DNA from: Nitrososphaerales archaeon
GTDB taxonomy: Archaea; Thermoproteota; Nitrososphaeria; Nitrososphaerales; CADDZS01
Direction of reading: 5' to 3'
Length of the DNA stretch: 32,439 bases
Assembly: GCA_030037995.1 (NCBI GenBank)
Contig: JASHPQ010000262.1
Coordinates: 1-32,439, forward strand
Position numbers and translations under genes: made by a program. The notes beneath the pieces are model-generated. The model worked only from the letters and a program-made list of their open reading frames with translations. It did not search any database and was not told where the DNA came from. This document shows, one piece after another, positions 6,772 to 15,978 of this stretch; the first letter of the stretch is position 1; the number at the start of each line of letters is the position of its first letter.

Positions 6772-7872
6772 TTGAGCATGGAAGCGGCGAAGGAAATCAT
6801 AACGAAGCTGGACTTGCAAATGGCCGAACGGCCACTGGGCAATCCTTATTTCAGGGATCCAGATGTGAAATCCTTTCAATTCCAGAAGAAAACTTTCTTC
6901 CCCGTTAGACCAATAAGCAGCGGCCGTCAGCTGGCGTTTGTTGATGGAGGAAATCTGGAACTTCTCGGCGCTCCCAACTTTTCCGTCCAGCTCAACAGGA
7001 TCTATTCCTGTATCTGGAAGAACAATGCGAGACGGATCGTGCTGAAGGTTCCGCAAATAGAATTCTTTTCCGCCATCTACTCCAGCATGATAGAAGACGA
7101 GATAGTCTTCAACACAATCATCGTTCCCACCGCCGAGGAGTTTTCTCGCTTCCTTCCTGATTCCTCCGACTTGGTAGTGCGATACTCCGAGCGATCAATC
7201 GACAACGGTGCGGGAAGGGTGGATACGTCTCGGGTCGCTTCGATGGCCAGAAATTTCGCAGAGTGGCGTTTTGCCGAGAAATTGGCGGCGTCACTTGAAC
7301 CGGATGATGTTTTGGTGTTGGATGGCAGTTTGCAGACCCAGTTTCAGAACGAATGGAAATATTTTCGAAACTTGGAGGACGCCACGAAGAAGAATGGCGT
7401 GATACTCACGAGCCTTTCCAAGACCAGTACTCTATTCACCGATACGGGCCTTTCCCTTTTGGGTGCGATAAGCCAGTTTGCCACCAACCAGGATGTGAAA
7501 GGAGAGTGGTATCACCCGATCTTCGAATCGCAGAAGCATCACGTCTTCGGAGTGATTGTAAAGCTGAAATCCGTCTCGGAGTGGGTATTCCGGCTGGACT
7601 TTCAGCTCGATCAGTTCAAGCAGCTGGACGAAGATAAAGTCAACGAGATACTGAGCCTGTTTTGCGCGAATTCTTCCGATCCGACCTTTCCAGGTTATCC
7701 CTACGGATCCATTGACGCAGATCTTTTTTCTAGGGTTTCCAAAGACGAGATTGATTATTATCGCGCCCTAATTTCTTCCCAGATTTCGGCGCTCGACAAG
7801 CAAGGACGGTTTGTCCCACACATCCGTGCGAGCGACGCGCATAACCTGCTGAACACTATTGCTGGATTCTAA
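6772..7872 (+). CDS. nurA: NurA 5'-3' DNA nuclease
   Basis: A 366-residue nuclease that works with the HerA helicase to resect DNA double-strand ends. The NurA fold is recognised by the metal-binding motif LAFVDGGN near residue 58 and the second acidic motif VLVLDGSLQ around residues ~182-190. These Asp residues coordinate Mn2+/Mg2+ in the RNase H-like core. The late HVFGVIVKLKSVSEWVFRLDF region is also typical. Length is within the family range. The start is TTG 6772, with ATG 6778 two codons later as an alternative. It is the first gene of the set; herA begins 12 bases after its stop. An AT-rich TTTAAAAG near 6698 is a possible promoter. Confidence 0.9.
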   Translation: MSMEAAKEIITKLDLQMAERPLGNPYFRDPDVKSFQFQKKTFFPVRPISSGRQLAFVDGGNLELLGAPNFSVQLNRIYSCIWKNNARRIVLKVPQIEFFSAIYSSMIEDEIVFNTIIVPTAEEFSRFLPDSSDLVVRYSERSIDNGAGRVDTSRVASMARNFAEWRFAEKLAASLEPDDVLVLDGSLQTQFQNEWKYFRNLEDATKKNGVILTSLSKTSTLFTDTGLSLLGAISQFATNQDVKGEWYHPIFESQKHHVFGVIVKLKSVSEWVFRLDFQLDQFKQLDEDKVNEILSLFCANSSDPTFPGYPYGSIDADLFSRVSKDEIDYYRALISSQISALDKQGRFVPHIRASDAHNLLNTIAGF

Positions 7873-7884
7873 TTTTGTTGCGAG

Positions 7885-9483
7885 ATGGAATTGGAAAGGA
7901 TGAGCGAAGGTAACAGACCAGTAGAAGTGGCTGGGCAGGTAGTAGGAGGATCCGTCGCAAACATTCTGGTGAGACAGAAAAGCGATCAGAACATTGAGCT
8001 CGGCGATTTACTCGTAGCTGATTTCGACGACGGTAGCAGGAGCTATCTGATCCTCAAAGTGAACGACCTACAATACGGGAGCCAGATTCCTGGATCCGTG
8101 AGGGAACTTGCTGCCGGATTGAAATTGGAGGGCTACTCATCCGGGGTTGATTTTATGGATCCGAAACTCAGGAATTACGTCTGCGCCACCGTAAAGCCAA
8201 TCGCCAAGATCTTTCTTGACAAGGGCGAAGTGAAAATACCGAAAGTGATGCCCCCGTTTTTCACCTCCATCCGCTTTGCGACCGAAAAGGACATGAAGTT
8301 TCTCTCAGTTCCACCAAAGAATCCCGTGTACTTAGGGCAGGTTCGCAGCGGTTCCAAGATACTGGATGTGCCGGTGTACCTCGACGGAGATACCGCCTTC
8401 ACGCATCACATCTTAATCCCCGCAACGACCGGACGGGGGAAGAGCAACCTCCTGAAGGTGATCCTTTGGAGTCTCTTGGACGTGGGGAAGGTCGGGATTC
8501 TCGTCTTGGATCCGCACGACGAGTACTACGGACGAGACGGCATAGGCCTCAAGGATCACCCAAAGGCGGGACGAAATCTAATCTACTATTCTTCGGACGC
8601 GGTAACGGGAAAGAACACCCTCGTAGTAAATCTGGAAACCCTGGAACCCGGCCACTTTGATGGCATAATTTCCTTCACGGACGCTCAGGAGGAGGCAATT
8701 GCGGGCTACTACAGGACGTACAAGACCCACTGGCTCGAGCAGCTGATCCTAGGGACGCCCGTTGAGGGCACGACTCCCAGGACGATGCAGGTCCTCCAAA
8801 GAAAGTTCCGGAAGGCTTTGGGCGTGAGTGCGAAGGACGGGCAGATCCTCTGCGACATGGAGATTTTTTCAACGGACGCAGGGCGCGCGACCATCGGCGA
8901 GATAACAAAATCTCTCGAAGCTGGCAAGATCGTCGTGATTGACACCTCGCGCTTGAGCGACGACGCAGAGCTGATTATCGGAAGCATCATCTCAAACGAG
9001 ATCTTCTACGGACACAGAAGAGCCAAGGCTAGCGGTACGCTCGGCCAGATTTCTCCCGTGAGCATCGTGATAGAAGAGGCGCCGAGGGTACTGTCGGCTG
9101 AAGCAGTGGAGCAAAGCTCTAACATCTACAGCACCATCGCGCGTGAAGGAAGAAAGTTCAAGGTGGGGCTCGTGGCAATAACCCAACTCACCAGCGTCAT
9201 CCCGCAGATAGTGCTGACCAACATGAACACAAAAATAATCCTTGGGAACGAGATGGTTGCAGAGAGGCGCGCGGTGATGGAAAGCTCGGCGCAGGATCTT
9301 TCCGACGAGGATCGCACGATCGCGAGCCTCGATAAGGGGGAGGCGATCGTCAGCAGCATCTTCACGAAATTCGCCGTACCAATTTACACCCCGCTCTTTG
9401 AGACGAAGGTCGCCGAGACGAAGAAGAAAAAACTGGAAAACCCCGACCCCTTCGATATGAGCAGAGAAAAAATCGCGATCTGA
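7885..9483 (+). CDS. herA: HerA hexameric DNA helicase/translocase
   Basis: A 532-residue FtsK/HerA-type ATPase that pumps DNA and activates NurA in end resection. It has an N-terminal HAS barrel (residues ~10-60, '[17 protein letters not shown]...GDLLVADF'), then a RecA-like core. Walker A is TTGRGKSN (G183-K186-S187) and Walker B is VIEEAPRVL with E397/E398. [20 protein letters not shown] near the C-terminus is the usual HerA C-terminal region with sensor/arginine functions. The start is ATG 7885 (ATG 7903 is an alternative). It sits between nurA and mre11, with 12- and 15-base gaps, so translation is probably coupled. Confidence 0.95.
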   Translation: MELERMSEGNRPVEVAGQVVGGSVANILVRQKSDQNIELGDLLVADFDDGSRSYLILKVNDLQYGSQIPGSVRELAAGLKLEGYSSGVDFMDPKLRNYVCATVKPIAKIFLDKGEVKIPKVMPPFFTSIRFATEKDMKFLSVPPKNPVYLGQVRSGSKILDVPVYLDGDTAFTHHILIPATTGRGKSNLLKVILWSLLDVGKVGILVLDPHDEYYGRDGIGLKDHPKAGRNLIYYSSDAVTGKNTLVVNLETLEPGHFDGIISFTDAQEEAIAGYYRTYKTHWLEQLILGTPVEGTTPRTMQVLQRKFRKALGVSAKDGQILCDMEIFSTDAGRATIGEITKSLEAGKIVVIDTSRLSDDAELIIGSIISNEIFYGHRRAKASGTLGQISPVSIVIEEAPRVLSAEAVEQSSNIYSTIAREGRKFKVGLVAITQLTSVIPQIVLTNMNTKIILGNEMVAERRAVMESSAQDLSDEDRTIASLDKGEAIVSSIFTKFAVPIYTPLFETKVAETKKKKLENPDPFDMSREKIAI

Positions 9484-9498
9484 GGCGATGTTCTTTTC

Positions 9499-10776
9499 AT
9501 GAAGTTCGCTCACATGTCTGACATCCACCTAGGAGCTTTTCGCGAACCGATTATCCGGCAGATGGAGAGGCAGGCCTTCGAGGATGCCGTGGAGAGGTGC
9601 ATCGAGCTTAACGTGGATTTTGTCCTGATCTGCGGTGATATCTTCCACGTCAGCATTCCAGACCTCTCCATCGTGAATGACACGATACGGACCCTCAGAC
9701 TACTCCAGTCGGCGAGCATCCCAGTCTACGCAATCTACGGCAGCCACGATTACACTCCGACCGGGACGTCCATAATTGACATCCTAGATACAGCCGGTAT
9801 CCTCACTAACATAATGAAGGCGAAACTGGACGATGAAGGAAATGTGGTACTTCAGTTTGTTACCGACCCTAAAACCAAAGCAAAACTGACGGGCATCTCG
9901 GCAAGGAGGATCGGGCTCGAAAGCAAGCTCTACGAAAAGTTGGACAAGGCGCGCCTAGAGGCTGAAAAAGGATTCAAGATCTTTGCCTTCCACAGCGGGA
10001 TAACGGAGCTGAAACCGTCATTCCTCTCTGAAATGGAAACCGTTCCGATAAGCAATTTCCCGAAGGGGTTCAATTACTACGCCGGCGGGCACATTCACGT
10101 GACCGACGAGTTCGAGCAGCCCGGATACCCCAAGATCGCGTTTCCAGGACCACTTTTTACTGGCTACGGAAAGGACATCGAAGACACAGCGAGGGGGACA
10201 AAGCGCGGTTTCTTCGTGGTGGACTTCGAAGACAAAGTGGATCACCTCGAGTTCGTCGAGGTGAAGGGTTTCGAAGGTTGCTATCTTTCGTATGACGCGG
10301 CCGGGAAAAATTCGCATCAGGCAAAAAGGGAACTCTCAACCAAGCTGGAGGAGCTCGAGGCAAACGGCAAGGTAGTAATCGTCCGGGTCAAGGGGGAGCT
10401 CGCCGGCGGCAAGACGACCGACATCAATTTCGTCGAGCTACAGCGGCAGCTATACACCAAGGGGGCGGTCTACGTACAGTTCAACAGGTTCGGTCTTTCC
10501 TCCAAGGAGTTTGAGGCAAACAAGCTGGCAGGAGAAGATCCGGTCCAGATTGAACGAAACCTTTTCCGGGAGAACATCGGAACCGTCAAAGTCTCGCAAG
10601 ATAACCTCAAGGGAGAGCAGGGAGTGCACTCCGCAGTCGAGCTGTTGAGGGCTACGAGGGACGGCCAAAAAGGTGGGGAATCGAAGTCGGACTATCAGAG
10701 ACGAATACTCTCTTCCGGGATCGAGGTGCTCAAGCTGCAGAAGGAGTTCAAAGTGGAGGATAAAGACGCCAGATGA
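9499..10776 (+). CDS. mre11: Mre11 DNA double-strand-break repair nuclease
   Basis: A 425-residue calcineurin-like phosphoesterase that, with Rad50, recognises and trims DNA ends. The Mn2+-binding phosphoesterase motifs occur in order: D8-x-H10 (MSDIHLG), GDIFH (D47, H50), GSHD (H83, D84), a His in FAFHSG and GGHIH near residue 200. The third motif has Ser where GNHD is commonest; this is seen in some homologues. The C-terminal ~80 residues, predicted helical (SDYQRRILSSGIEVLKLQKE), are the Rad50-binding region. The start is ATG 9499. The stop overlaps the rad50 start by 4 bases (ATGA), a strong sign of coupled translation and of complex formation. Confidence 0.95.
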   Translation: MKFAHMSDIHLGAFREPIIRQMERQAFEDAVERCIELNVDFVLICGDIFHVSIPDLSIVNDTIRTLRLLQSASIPVYAIYGSHDYTPTGTSIIDILDTAGILTNIMKAKLDDEGNVVLQFVTDPKTKAKLTGISARRIGLESKLYEKLDKARLEAEKGFKIFAFHSGITELKPSFLSEMETVPISNFPKGFNYYAGGHIHVTDEFEQPGYPKIAFPGPLFTGYGKDIEDTARGTKRGFFVVDFEDKVDHLEFVEVKGFEGCYLSYDAAGKNSHQAKRELSTKLEELEANGKVVIVRVKGELAGGKTTDINFVELQRQLYTKGAVYVQFNRFGLSSKEFEANKLAGEDPVQIERNLFRENIGTVKVSQDNLKGEQGVHSAVELLRATRDGQKGGESKSDYQRRILSSGIEVLKLQKEFKVEDKDAR

Positions 10777-12800
10777 TAATCAAAAAGCTCAAGCTGGAAA
10801 ACATCAGAAGCTACAAGGATCAGATTATCGATTTCCCGCCTGGAAAGACCCTCTTTGAGGGTGACATCGGCTCCGGAAAATCAACACTCCTCATGGCAAT
10901 TGAGTTTGGATTTTTCGGACTGGGATCCGAGAAAGCCGCATCGTTACTTAGGGCGGGCGAGACGGAAGGGTTTGTAGGTCTCCAGTTCGAGTCAGACGGC
11001 AGGGAGTACTTGGTCAATCGACATCTCGTGAGAAAGAAAAACTCGATCGGGCAGGAGGATTGTGTGCTAAAGACTCCGGAGGAAACAAAGTATTATTCCG
11101 CCACCGAGATCAAAGAGAAAATCCTCGAGATCCTGAACTTCAACGAGCCGCCCGACCCGAAGGCGCAGAGCGTCATCTACAGGTACGCCATTTATACCCC
11201 GCAGGAAGAAATGAAGGCGATCCTCAGCTACAACCCGGACCAGAGACTCCAGACGCTCCGGAAGGCGTTCGGGATCGAGGACTACAAGACAGCCGGAGAG
11301 AATACGAAAGGCCTCTCAAACGAGATTCGATTGAGGAGCAAAGAATTCGCGGCAATGGCCTTGGAAATCCAGTCGCTCCAGGATAAGGTTAAGGCTCTAA
11401 AATCTTCGATTTCGCAGAAGAGAGGCGAACTTGAAAACGTCGTGGAAGACCGGAGAAAAATGACCGAACTGCTTCAGAGTCAGAGGACAACGCGCGACGA
11501 TCTTCGCTCAAGTCAGCTAGTGCTCAAAGGCGAGACGGGAAAGGCAGACGCCCTTTACGCACTAGTCGCGGAAAAAGAGAGGGAGATCAAAGCGGCACAA
11601 GAACAACTTGTGTCCAATAAATCGAGGATCAGGATCATACATCCCAAGATCTCCGAAATGAAAGGCCTCGTCAACCCAAGCGAGCTTGCGATGAAGGAGC
11701 TAAAAGTGGAGGTCCAAAAACTCGAAGGAGAATTGGTCATCCTCCAAGAACTGGAAACGAAGATCAGCGTAAAGTTTTCAGATTACAAATCGATCCTGGA
11801 GAAAGGTGTTTGCCCTACCTGCGACACTCGAATCGAATCTGGACGTTTTTCGGACTTGGTCTTACACAAAGAAAAGGACCTCGAGGAGACCCATGCGAGA
11901 GTCCTGAGCTGCACGGAGAAACTCCAAAAGACGAAAATCGTTTTCGAGCGAAAGGTAGAGTTTGACCAGACCCAGACAAGACTCAATGACTATGTGAAGA
12001 ATCTTTCCGAGTACGAGGAAAACACTAGGATCTGGCAGGCAAAGTTTGAGGAAGCCAGCAGCGCTTTGGAGAAAGCAAGCGCCGAACTTGGAATCGTGAA
12101 GGTAAGCGTCCAGAAACTACAGGAAGTCAACGCGGATCTGGATAACCTTGAAAGGAGGATAACAAAGTCCGAAGAAGAACTAGGGCGTTTAGAGGATATT
12201 GCGTCCACCGCGAAAGCCAATATCACTGACTGGGAGAGGCATAAGAGGGAACACGAGGAATCCATTGCGAAGAAACTTGAGGACAAGGCCCGGTCCGACA
12301 AACTGAACGAGTACCAGATCTGGGTACAGGATTACTTTTTGCCGACGCTGGAGCTCGTAGAAAAGCACGTAATGCTCAACATAAACCAAGAGTTTGATTC
12401 CCAGTTCCAGCGGTGGTTTGGAATGCTGGTCGAGGATCCGGGGAAGCAGGCAAAGGTGGACGAGGAATTTACCCCTGTCGTGCAACAGGACGGGATTGAT
12501 CAGGATGTCTCGTACCTGAGCGGCGGGGAAAAAACGAGCATCGCGCTCGCCTACAGGCTCGCATTGAATGCTATTGTGAGAAGAGTTTCTACCGGGATGA
12601 AATCTAATCTGTTGATTCTCGACGAGCCAACCGACGGGTTCTCCAAAGAGCAGCTTTCCAAGGTGCGGGAAATATTGGACGAGCTCAACAGCCCGCAGAT
12701 CATCTTGGTGTCGCATGAAAGGGAGCTAGAGAGCTTTGCGGATCAGGTGATCAGGGTTTCGAAGACAAACGGTGTATCCAGTATCACAGTCGTGCAGTAG
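10773..12800 (+). CDS. rad50: Rad50 SMC-like ATPase, compact form with zinc hook
   Basis: A 675-residue ABC/SMC-type ATPase that pairs with Mre11. Walker A is GDIGSGKST (residues ~30-38), followed by a Q-loop region. Two long coiled-coil arms surround a zinc hook CPTC at residues 347-350. The signature LSGGEKTSIALAYRLA starts at ~582 and Walker B LLILDEPTDGF is at ~612-622; the D-loop follows. Two chains join through the Cys pairs by one Zn2+. At 675 residues it is shorter than common archaeal Rad50 (~850-900), so the coiled-coil arms are short. The ATG overlaps the mre11 stop. The gene ends 9 bases before a convergent EamA gene. Confidence 0.95.
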   Translation: MIIKKLKLENIRSYKDQIIDFPPGKTLFEGDIGSGKSTLLMAIEFGFFGLGSEKAASLLRAGETEGFVGLQFESDGREYLVNRHLVRKKNSIGQEDCVLKTPEETKYYSATEIKEKILEILNFNEPPDPKAQSVIYRYAIYTPQEEMKAILSYNPDQRLQTLRKAFGIEDYKTAGENTKGLSNEIRLRSKEFAAMALEIQSLQDKVKALKSSISQKRGELENVVEDRRKMTELLQSQRTTRDDLRSSQLVLKGETGKADALYALVAEKEREIKAAQEQLVSNKSRIRIIHPKISEMKGLVNPSELAMKELKVEVQKLEGELVILQELETKISVKFSDYKSILEKGVCPTCDTRIESGRFSDLVLHKEKDLEETHARVLSCTEKLQKTKIVFERKVEFDQTQTRLNDYVKNLSEYEENTRIWQAKFEEASSALEKASAELGIVKVSVQKLQEVNADLDNLERRITKSEEELGRLEDIASTAKANITDWERHKREHEESIAKKLEDKARSDKLNEYQIWVQDYFLPTLELVEKHVMLNINQEFDSQFQRWFGMLVEDPGKQAKVDEEFTPVVQQDGIDQDVSYLSGGEKTSIALAYRLALNAIVRRVSTGMKSNLLILDEPTDGFSKEQLSKVREILDELNSPQIILVSHERELESFADQVIRVSKTNGVSSITVVQ

Positions 12801-12809
12801 ATCGACTTC

Positions 12810-13703
12810 TCAGACGTTCAAGACGATTACGACGCCCAAAAAGAGGATGACAATACCGATTATCTGTATCTTGGTTAGTCTGTCTTTGTGGATAGCGGTC
12901 GCTAAAATAGTGGTTACCGCGCCGAGAAGGCTCGACAGGGTCGTCACAATTGCCGGGCTGTTTCCCGAATAAATGTAACCGAGAGTAAGCGTCGCAAATC
13001 CCGCTGAATCCAGCACCGCCATCGCGATGAGCCACTTCCACGCTCCTCCTGTTGGCAGCACGAGCTTTCTCGTCGAAAGGAGCAAGAAGGGAAAGCAGAA
13101 CAGGACTGCGCCAATTCTAACAAACCAGACGCTCAACACGGATCCAAGATATCCGGAACCGGCGTTCAAGCCTACGTAGGCGGCACCGAAACATACACTG
13201 GCAGTTAGGGCGGACATGAAAGCGCTCCAGTTTCGCCTCCGCCCTCCATTTGGGGAGCTACTTTCAATATTGGCTTCAGTGCTGATTCCTGTCAACATCG
13301 CGCCGAAAATGACGATCGCGATCGCAACCCCCTTCTCCAAGCCTATCCCTACTCCCAGTATGACGAATTCCAAGAGAATCGTGAAGATCGGATATGAAGC
13401 CGCAATGGGAGCGGATAATGACATGTTTCCGATGGAGAAAGCCCTGTAGAGCTGCATGAGGCCGAAGGCATTGAGCGCTCCGACGATTATGACGACAAGC
13501 TCCAGATTTGCTCCTTTAATCAGAAACTCTGGAGTGGGCATGCCCGTGACAAGGATGAAGATGGTGAATCCGGTCAGGCTGAAGAGCTGTACGTACGCGG
13601 TGGAATAGCCGGAACCGATCTTTCTAGACGGGTACCGCGAGAGGAAGTCGGTGGTCCCCCAGAATAGAGCTGTAAGGAGTCCAAGAAGTGCCGGGACGAT
13701 CAT
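12810..13703 (-). CDS. EamA/DMT-superfamily transporter
   Basis: A 297-residue inner-membrane protein with about ten hydrophobic helices arranged as two EamA repeats (residues ~1-140 and ~160-297). A cytoplasmic basic/Ser-rich linker (SSPNGGRRRNW) lies between them. The first repeat opens with LLGLLTALFWGTTDFLSR and closes with the YPIFTILLEFVILG region. The second ends TTLSSLLGAVTTILATAI followed by IIGIVILFLGVVIVLNV. Proteins of this family export metabolites such as amino acids or purines; the substrate cannot be told. ATG 13703 is a clean start. It is divergent from the oxidoreductase at 13796, with a ~92-base shared region, and convergent with rad50. Confidence 0.85.
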   Translation of the reverse strand: MIVPALLGLLTALFWGTTDFLSRYPSRKIGSGYSTAYVQLFSLTGFTIFILVTGMPTPEFLIKGANLELVVIIVGALNAFGLMQLYRAFSIGNMSLSAPIAASYPIFTILLEFVILGVGIGLEKGVAIAIVIFGAMLTGISTEANIESSSPNGGRRRNWSAFMSALTASVCFGAAYVGLNAGSGYLGSVLSVWFVRIGAVLFCFPFLLLSTRKLVLPTGGAWKWLIAMAVLDSAGFATLTLGYIYSGNSPAIVTTLSSLLGAVTTILATAIHKDRLTKIQIIGIVILFLGVVIVLNV

Positions 13704-13795
13704 CAGGCTGCTCCTCCTATCGAAAAGTCGATTTTTTCGAGATAGAATGAACTTTGTGTTCCACCTTCTTTTCTAGGAACCATTTTTAGTAGGGT

Positions 13796-14722
13796 GTGGC
13801 AACGGAGAAGGACGTGCCAAAGCTCAAGTTCGGTTTCCAGTTCCCAAATGTCATGGGTTATTCCTCGTTCGATCGCCTGAGAAAAATTGCCGAGACCGCA
13901 GAGGAACTTTCCTTCCATTCCATATGGACGTCAGACCACGTCCTGCCTGTCGAGGCCTTCCAGAAATTGGAGCGGCCCGGACTATATGAATCGGTTACGA
14001 CTCTCGCCTATCTCGCGGCCGTCACGGAAAAGATCACGATCGGGTCGTCAGTACTACTCCCCTTGAGGCACCCGCTTTTACTCGCGACGATGCTGAACAC
14101 GATCGATCATGCCTCATCGGGCAGACTAAAAGTGGGATATGGCGTCGGTTGGTACAAACCGGAATTCCAGAACGTGGGAATTCCATTCTCGAAAAGAGGG
14201 AAGGTCGCCACGGAGCAGCTTCAGATCCTGAAGAAACTCTGGACGAATTCTTCCGTGAACTACAATGGAGAGTTCTACACCCTAGAAAATGCCAGGGTTG
14301 TTCCCCAGCCTTTGCAAAAGCCTCATCCTCCAATCTTGATCGGAGGAGCCTCGAAACAGTCTTACGAAAGAACGGTCGAGATCGGCGATGGCTGGATGCC
14401 TTTTGCAGCTTCCGCAGACGAGGTGAGAAAAGGGATGGAGGAGATCAGAGGGCTGGCATCGTCTAGAAAGAAGAGGCTGAAGGATGATTTTCTTCTCTAC
14501 GTGGATTTACCCACGACGTTAAAGTCCAAAGCTTCAGGCGCGCTGCCAAAGGTCGATGATGAGAAGGAGGAAACACTTACCGGCGATGCCTCTACCATAA
14601 CAAGGAGAATAGAACGCTACGTCTCTCTGGGAGTACATCAGATCATTGTAGAGTTCGAGAGACCCGGCAATGAAATCGAGGATCTCAAATCATTCAATAC
14701 AGAGATCAGATCGAGATTCTGA
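13796..14722 (+). CDS. Luciferase-like monooxygenase family (F420- or flavin-dependent) oxidoreductase
   Basis: A 308-residue TIM-barrel protein of the bacterial luciferase-like superfamily. It has LKFGFQFPN at the first strand, FHSIWTSDHV (the conserved SDH-type motif) near residues 40-50, ITIGSSVLLPLRHPLLLATM, and RLKVGYGVGWYKPEF(Q) near ~108-122, where the family reads G.G.G. PHPPILIGGASKQSYERTVEIGDGWMP follows at ~180-205. In archaea most members use coenzyme F420, so an F420-dependent hydride transfer is likely, but flavin cannot be excluded. The start is GTG 13796. The substrate is unknown. A T-rich stretch follows the gene, so it may be a single unit. Confidence 0.85.
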   Translation: MATEKDVPKLKFGFQFPNVMGYSSFDRLRKIAETAEELSFHSIWTSDHVLPVEAFQKLERPGLYESVTTLAYLAAVTEKITIGSSVLLPLRHPLLLATMLNTIDHASSGRLKVGYGVGWYKPEFQNVGIPFSKRGKVATEQLQILKKLWTNSSVNYNGEFYTLENARVVPQPLQKPHPPILIGGASKQSYERTVEIGDGWMPFAASADEVRKGMEEIRGLASSRKKRLKDDFLLYVDLPTTLKSKASGALPKVDDEKEETLTGDASTITRRIERYVSLGVHQIIVEFERPGNEIEDLKSFNTEIRSRF

Positions 14723-14723
14723 T

Positions 14724-14739
14724 TCTTTTTCTTCTCTGC
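14724..14739 (+). terminator. T-rich terminator after the luciferase-like gene
   Basis: The stretch TCTTTTTCTTCTCT begins within 3 bases of the stop and precedes an AT-rich promoter-like region for the next gene. It is a likely transcription stop by the archaeal oligo-T rule. Confidence 0.4.
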
Positions 14740-14748
14740 TTGGGAAAT

Positions 14749-14757
14749 AAAATTAAA
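14749..14757 (+). promoter_or_regulatory. TATA-like element of the alcohol dehydrogenase gene
   Basis: AAAATTAAA lies ~55-60 bases before the TTG start at 14810 and directly after the preceding gene's terminator. Transcription would start near 14783, leaving a ~27-base leader containing GGGGAA. Confidence 0.35.
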
Positions 14758-14809
14758 TCGAGTGCTGTGATAACAACCCAGTTCTAAACAGGGGAATCAG
14801 AAATTCAAT

Positions 14810-15970
14810 TTGAAACATGAACAAGTAAAGGCAGCCGTGCTCGTCGCTCCCAAGAAAATGGAGACCCGAACCTTCCCGACTCCAGAGATTACGAAGGACT
14901 CCGGGCTGGTTCGAATGCTCGGCTCTGGCATCTGCGGTACGGACAAGCACGTGTATACGCAAGGCGAAATCCGGCTTGGACTGCCTGGCGACGTCGTCCG
15001 CCTCCCGATAATAATGGGGCACGAGAACCTCGGAGTGATCGAAGAGATAGGTTCAGAGGCGGCGAAAGCTATGGTGATGGAGGGTCCCCCACTTGAAGTG
15101 GGCGAGCGTGTCTACATCGCCGCTGACATAAAGTGCGGCCACTGCTACAACTGTAGAAACATCTACGGGTTCCCCTGGTGCCTGAACCACACGAGCTACG
15201 GGGACGTGATAAGCTGTGACACGCCTCCCCATTTATTCGGAGGTTATTCGGAAAAGATGTACCTCCTCCCGAAAAGCGACCTCTTCCGAGTGCCAAAAAG
15301 TCTACCGAACGAGATCGCCCTCCTCTCCGAGCAGATGGCGGTAGCTTACGGGGCCTTTGGAAGGGCATATCAGAGCCCCATAACTAAGGAAGGGTTGTCC
15401 CCTGGAGATAGCGTTGTAATCCAAGGCGTCGGTCCCCTCGGATTGTGCAACGCCCTAATGGCGCGCATGCTGGGAGCGGGTAAGATAATCGCCGTTGACA
15501 AGTCGGAGTACAGACTGCGCCTTGCGAGAGAGCTGTGCTCTGCCGAGGTAATAAGCCTGAACGAACACCCAAAGTATTCTGACAGAGTGGCACGCGTAAA
15601 CACACTAACCGACAATATTGGGGCTGACCTCGTAATCGAATGCACCGGAGATCCCGGCGTAATGTCCGAGGGGCTGGACATGCTCCGGATCGGCGGGACA
15701 TATCTCGTCGAAGGTGCGTACGTCGAGGATGCGGATACTAGGATTTCACCTTCAAGGCAGATTCTTGCGAAGAATGCGAGGATTATAGGAGTCTCCGGGA
15801 TGCCGCACCAGGCCTATGGGCGCGTTTTGAAGATGATGGACGCCTACAGGGCCATCATCCACTTCGAGAGAATGATAACGCATCAGTTCGACGTGGAGGA
15901 AGCGACGAGAGCCATAGAAATTTCGATGTCGCCGGACTCTGGCAAGGTTGCCCTAGGATCCATGAAATGA
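14810..15970 (+). CDS. Zinc-dependent medium-chain alcohol/polyol dehydrogenase
   Basis: A 386-residue MDR-family dehydrogenase. The catalytic-zinc region has SGICGTDKHVY (Cys at ~42) and GHENLGVIEEIG (the GHE motif near ~70). The structural zinc site is CGHCYNCRNIYGFPWC, four Cys in a lobe, slightly longer than usual between the third and fourth. The Rossmann domain reads VVIQGVGPLGLCN then GAGKIIAVDKSEYR; the Asp after the second strand favours NAD+. Sequence style is close to threonine/sorbitol-type dehydrogenases, but the substrate is not known. The start is TTG 14810. An AT-rich element at ~14749-14757 could be the TATA box. It faces the mannosyltransferase gene, whose stop is 9 bases away. 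Confidence 0.85.
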   Translation: MKHEQVKAAVLVAPKKMETRTFPTPEITKDSGLVRMLGSGICGTDKHVYTQGEIRLGLPGDVVRLPIIMGHENLGVIEEIGSEAAKAMVMEGPPLEVGERVYIAADIKCGHCYNCRNIYGFPWCLNHTSYGDVISCDTPPHLFGGYSEKMYLLPKSDLFRVPKSLPNEIALLSEQMAVAYGAFGRAYQSPITKEGLSPGDSVVIQGVGPLGLCNALMARMLGAGKIIAVDKSEYRLRLARELCSAEVISLNEHPKYSDRVARVNTLTDNIGADLVIECTGDPGVMSEGLDMLRIGGTYLVEGAYVEDADTRISPSRQILAKNARIIGVSGMPHQAYGRVLKMMDAYRAIIHFERMITHQFDVEEATRAIEISMSPDSGKVALGSMK

Positions 15971-15978
15971 GCTCGTCG

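Noticed and set aside
8992-9528. Minus-strand frame of 178 residues inside herA
   Set aside because: Antisense to the HerA C-terminal region; no independent support.
12189-12716. Minus-strand frame of 175 residues inside rad50
   Set aside because: Lies antisense to the rad50 signature and Walker B region; no family motif.
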